NCBI GenBank assembly: GCA_025350055.1 | Contig: JANXYK010000001.1 | Span: 1 to 64,000, forward strand | Source: Gammaproteobacteria bacterium | GTDB lineage: Bacteria; Pseudomonadota; Gammaproteobacteria; Steroidobacterales; Steroidobacteraceae | Length of the DNA stretch: 64,000 nt | Direction of reading: 5' to 3' | Part shown: one piece after another, positions 63,164 to 64,000 of the stretch | How the letters are laid out: the number at the start of each line of letters is the position of its first letter | How positions within the stretch are numbered: the first letter of the stretch is position 1 | The notes under the pieces: model-generated | Seen by the model: the letters and a program-made list of their open reading frames with translations, nothing else | The model's database searches: none | Told to the model about the DNA's origin: nothing | Program-made: the position numbers and the translations under genes

Positions 63164-64000
63164 ATGGATAGCAAAGCCGCCGGCGCCGCGGTAGCGGGGC
63201 CACGCGACAACCGGATGCCGTCAGGCATTCCGTTCATCGTTGCCAACGAGTTCGCCGAGCGCTTCTGCTTCTATGGCATCAACGCGATCCTGTCGCTGTA
63301 CATGGTGCAGTTCCTGCACTACGGCGATGCCAAGGCGACCAGCTGGCAAAGCCTGTTCAAGTTCGGCGCCTATTTCTTCCCGCTGGTGGGCGCGATCGTC
63401 TCGGATGTCTTCTGGGGAAAATTCCGCACCATCATCAGCTTCTCGCTGGCCTATGTGCTGGGCTGTTCGATCTTGGCGCTGGGCCCGCCGAGCCCGACCA
63501 CGCTGGCCCTGGGCCTGGGGTTCATGGCCTTCGGCACCGGCGGCATCAAGCCCTGCGTGTCGACTAATGTGGGCGATCAGTTCACCAGCCGCAACCAGCA
63601 CCTGATCGAACGTGCGTTCAGCTATTTCTATTTCTCGATCAATGCGGGCTCGTCGATCTCGATCTGGTATTGCCCGGTGCTGCTCAACAAGTATGGTCCG
63701 AAGGCGGCGTTTGGGATGCCGGCGGCGATGATGGCGGTGGCGACGATCGTGTTCTGGCTGGGGCGTAAGCGCTTCACGGTGGTGCCGCCGGCAGGCAAGG
63801 AGTGGCTGCGCGAGATCGTCTCGCCGGAGGGCCGCCACCTGATGCTGCGGTTGCTGAGCCTGCTGATCTTCATCGCCGGCTTCTGGGCGCTGTGGGAGCA
63901 GAGCAATGGGCAGACCTGGACCTTGCAGGCGACCTCCGACCTGATGGACAAGACCCTGTGGCCTGGCTTCCAGATCCTGCCCGCACAGATCCAGGTGGTG
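63164..64000 (+). CDS. POT family proton-dependent peptide transporter (3' truncated by window edge)
   Basis: 279 codons from the ATG at 63164, still open at the window end. The N-terminus has the POT motif ExxERF in NEFAERFCFYGINAILSLYM, then PLVGAIVSDVFWGKFRTIIS and GLGFMAFGTGGIKPCVSTNV. FSYFYFSINAGSSISIW matches the PTR2 signature. About seven membrane helices are visible, so roughly half the transporter is present. It imports di- and tripeptides with protons. Confidence 0.93.
   Translation, partial: MDSKAAGAAVAGPRDNRMPSGIPFIVANEFAERFCFYGINAILSLYMVQFLHYGDAKATSWQSLFKFGAYFFPLVGAIVSDVFWGKFRTIISFSLAYVLGCSILALGPPSPTTLALGLGFMAFGTGGIKPCVSTNVGDQFTSRNQHLIERAFSYFYFSINAGSSISIWYCPVLLNKYGPKAAFGMPAAMMAVATIVFWLGRKRFTVVPPAGKEWLREIVSPEGRHLMLRLLSLLIFIAGFWALWEQSNGQTWTLQATSDLMDKTLWPGFQILPAQIQVV

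Noticed and set aside
1-64000. CRISPR array, transposase, integrase, toxin-antitoxin or defence island
   Set aside because: No regularly spaced repeats, no recombinase or transposase motifs and no defence-gene set were seen; the only phage-type gene is the solitary ORF6N protein.

Overview
The window is a dense, GC-rich stretch of bacterial chromosome from a gammaproteobacterium. The evidence is the gene order: miaB-phoH-ybeY-corC-lnt, leuS-lptE, holA-nadD-rsfS-rlmH, zapA-6S RNA-ygfA facing ygfB-pepP-ubiH-ubiI, uvrA facing ssb, and a Crp/Vfr-type regulator beside coq7 and rplM-rpsI. Gene content (TolB/TPR membrane protein, DUF349 protein, ExeA-like ATPase with FHA domain) suggests the Nevskiales/Steroidobacterales/Xanthomonadales area, but the genus cannot be named from sequence alone. 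Almost everything is core chromosome; there is no CRISPR array, prophage, transposase or recognisable defence island.

Layout. 1-9363: the spc and alpha ribosomal operons (end of rpmC through rplQ, including secY, rpmJ and rpoA). 9437-12182: mscL, a tiny Ala/Pro lipoprotein, a GNAT protein, a small membrane protein and a phage-type ORF6N gene; this is the most accessory-looking part. 12307-15917: uvrA divergent from ssb. 15921-22787: tRNA modification and rRNA maturation (miaB, phoH, ybeY), corC, lnt and a DegP-like protease that looks like a lipoprotein. 22930-38885: leuS-lptE, then about 8 kb of less common genes (cysteine-rich secreted protein, double GNAT, SodC, HEAAH zincin-like protein, DUF349 protein, prolyl iminopeptidase, HinT, DUF4386), then holA-nadD-rsfS-rlmH-maf-rng. 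38891-48242: nitrilase-like protein, tldD, TolB/TPR protein, AAA-FHA protein, purK-purE-short yjgA, and pmbA. 48280-52930: YihY protein, purC, DjlA-like protein, rpe and crp. 52993-57696: coq7, rplM-rpsI, tRNA-Gln, rpiA preceded by a lysine-rich mini-ORF, an EVE-domain protein, ygfA, 6S RNA, zapA and a small coiled-coil gene. 57835-64000: ygfB-pepP-ubiH-ubiI, a tiny membrane protein, an EipA/DUF1134 protein and the start of a POT peptide transporter.

How the genes work together. Translation dominates: ribosomal proteins, RNA polymerase alpha, ribosome assembly and silencing (ybeY, rsfS, rlmH, yjgA), tRNA modification and charging, and 6S RNA as a growth-phase regulator of RNA polymerase. Envelope functions form a second theme (SecY, Lnt, LptE, periplasmic protease, MscL, EipA). 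Ubiquinone hydroxylation (Coq7, UbiH, UbiI), purine synthesis (PurC, PurE, PurK) and the pentose phosphate pathway (Rpe, RpiA) are represented by scattered genes. The most unusual signals are the lysine/alanine-rich tails on several ribosome-associated proteins and a 16-codon lysine-rich ORF with its own promoter and strong hairpins just upstream of rpiA.
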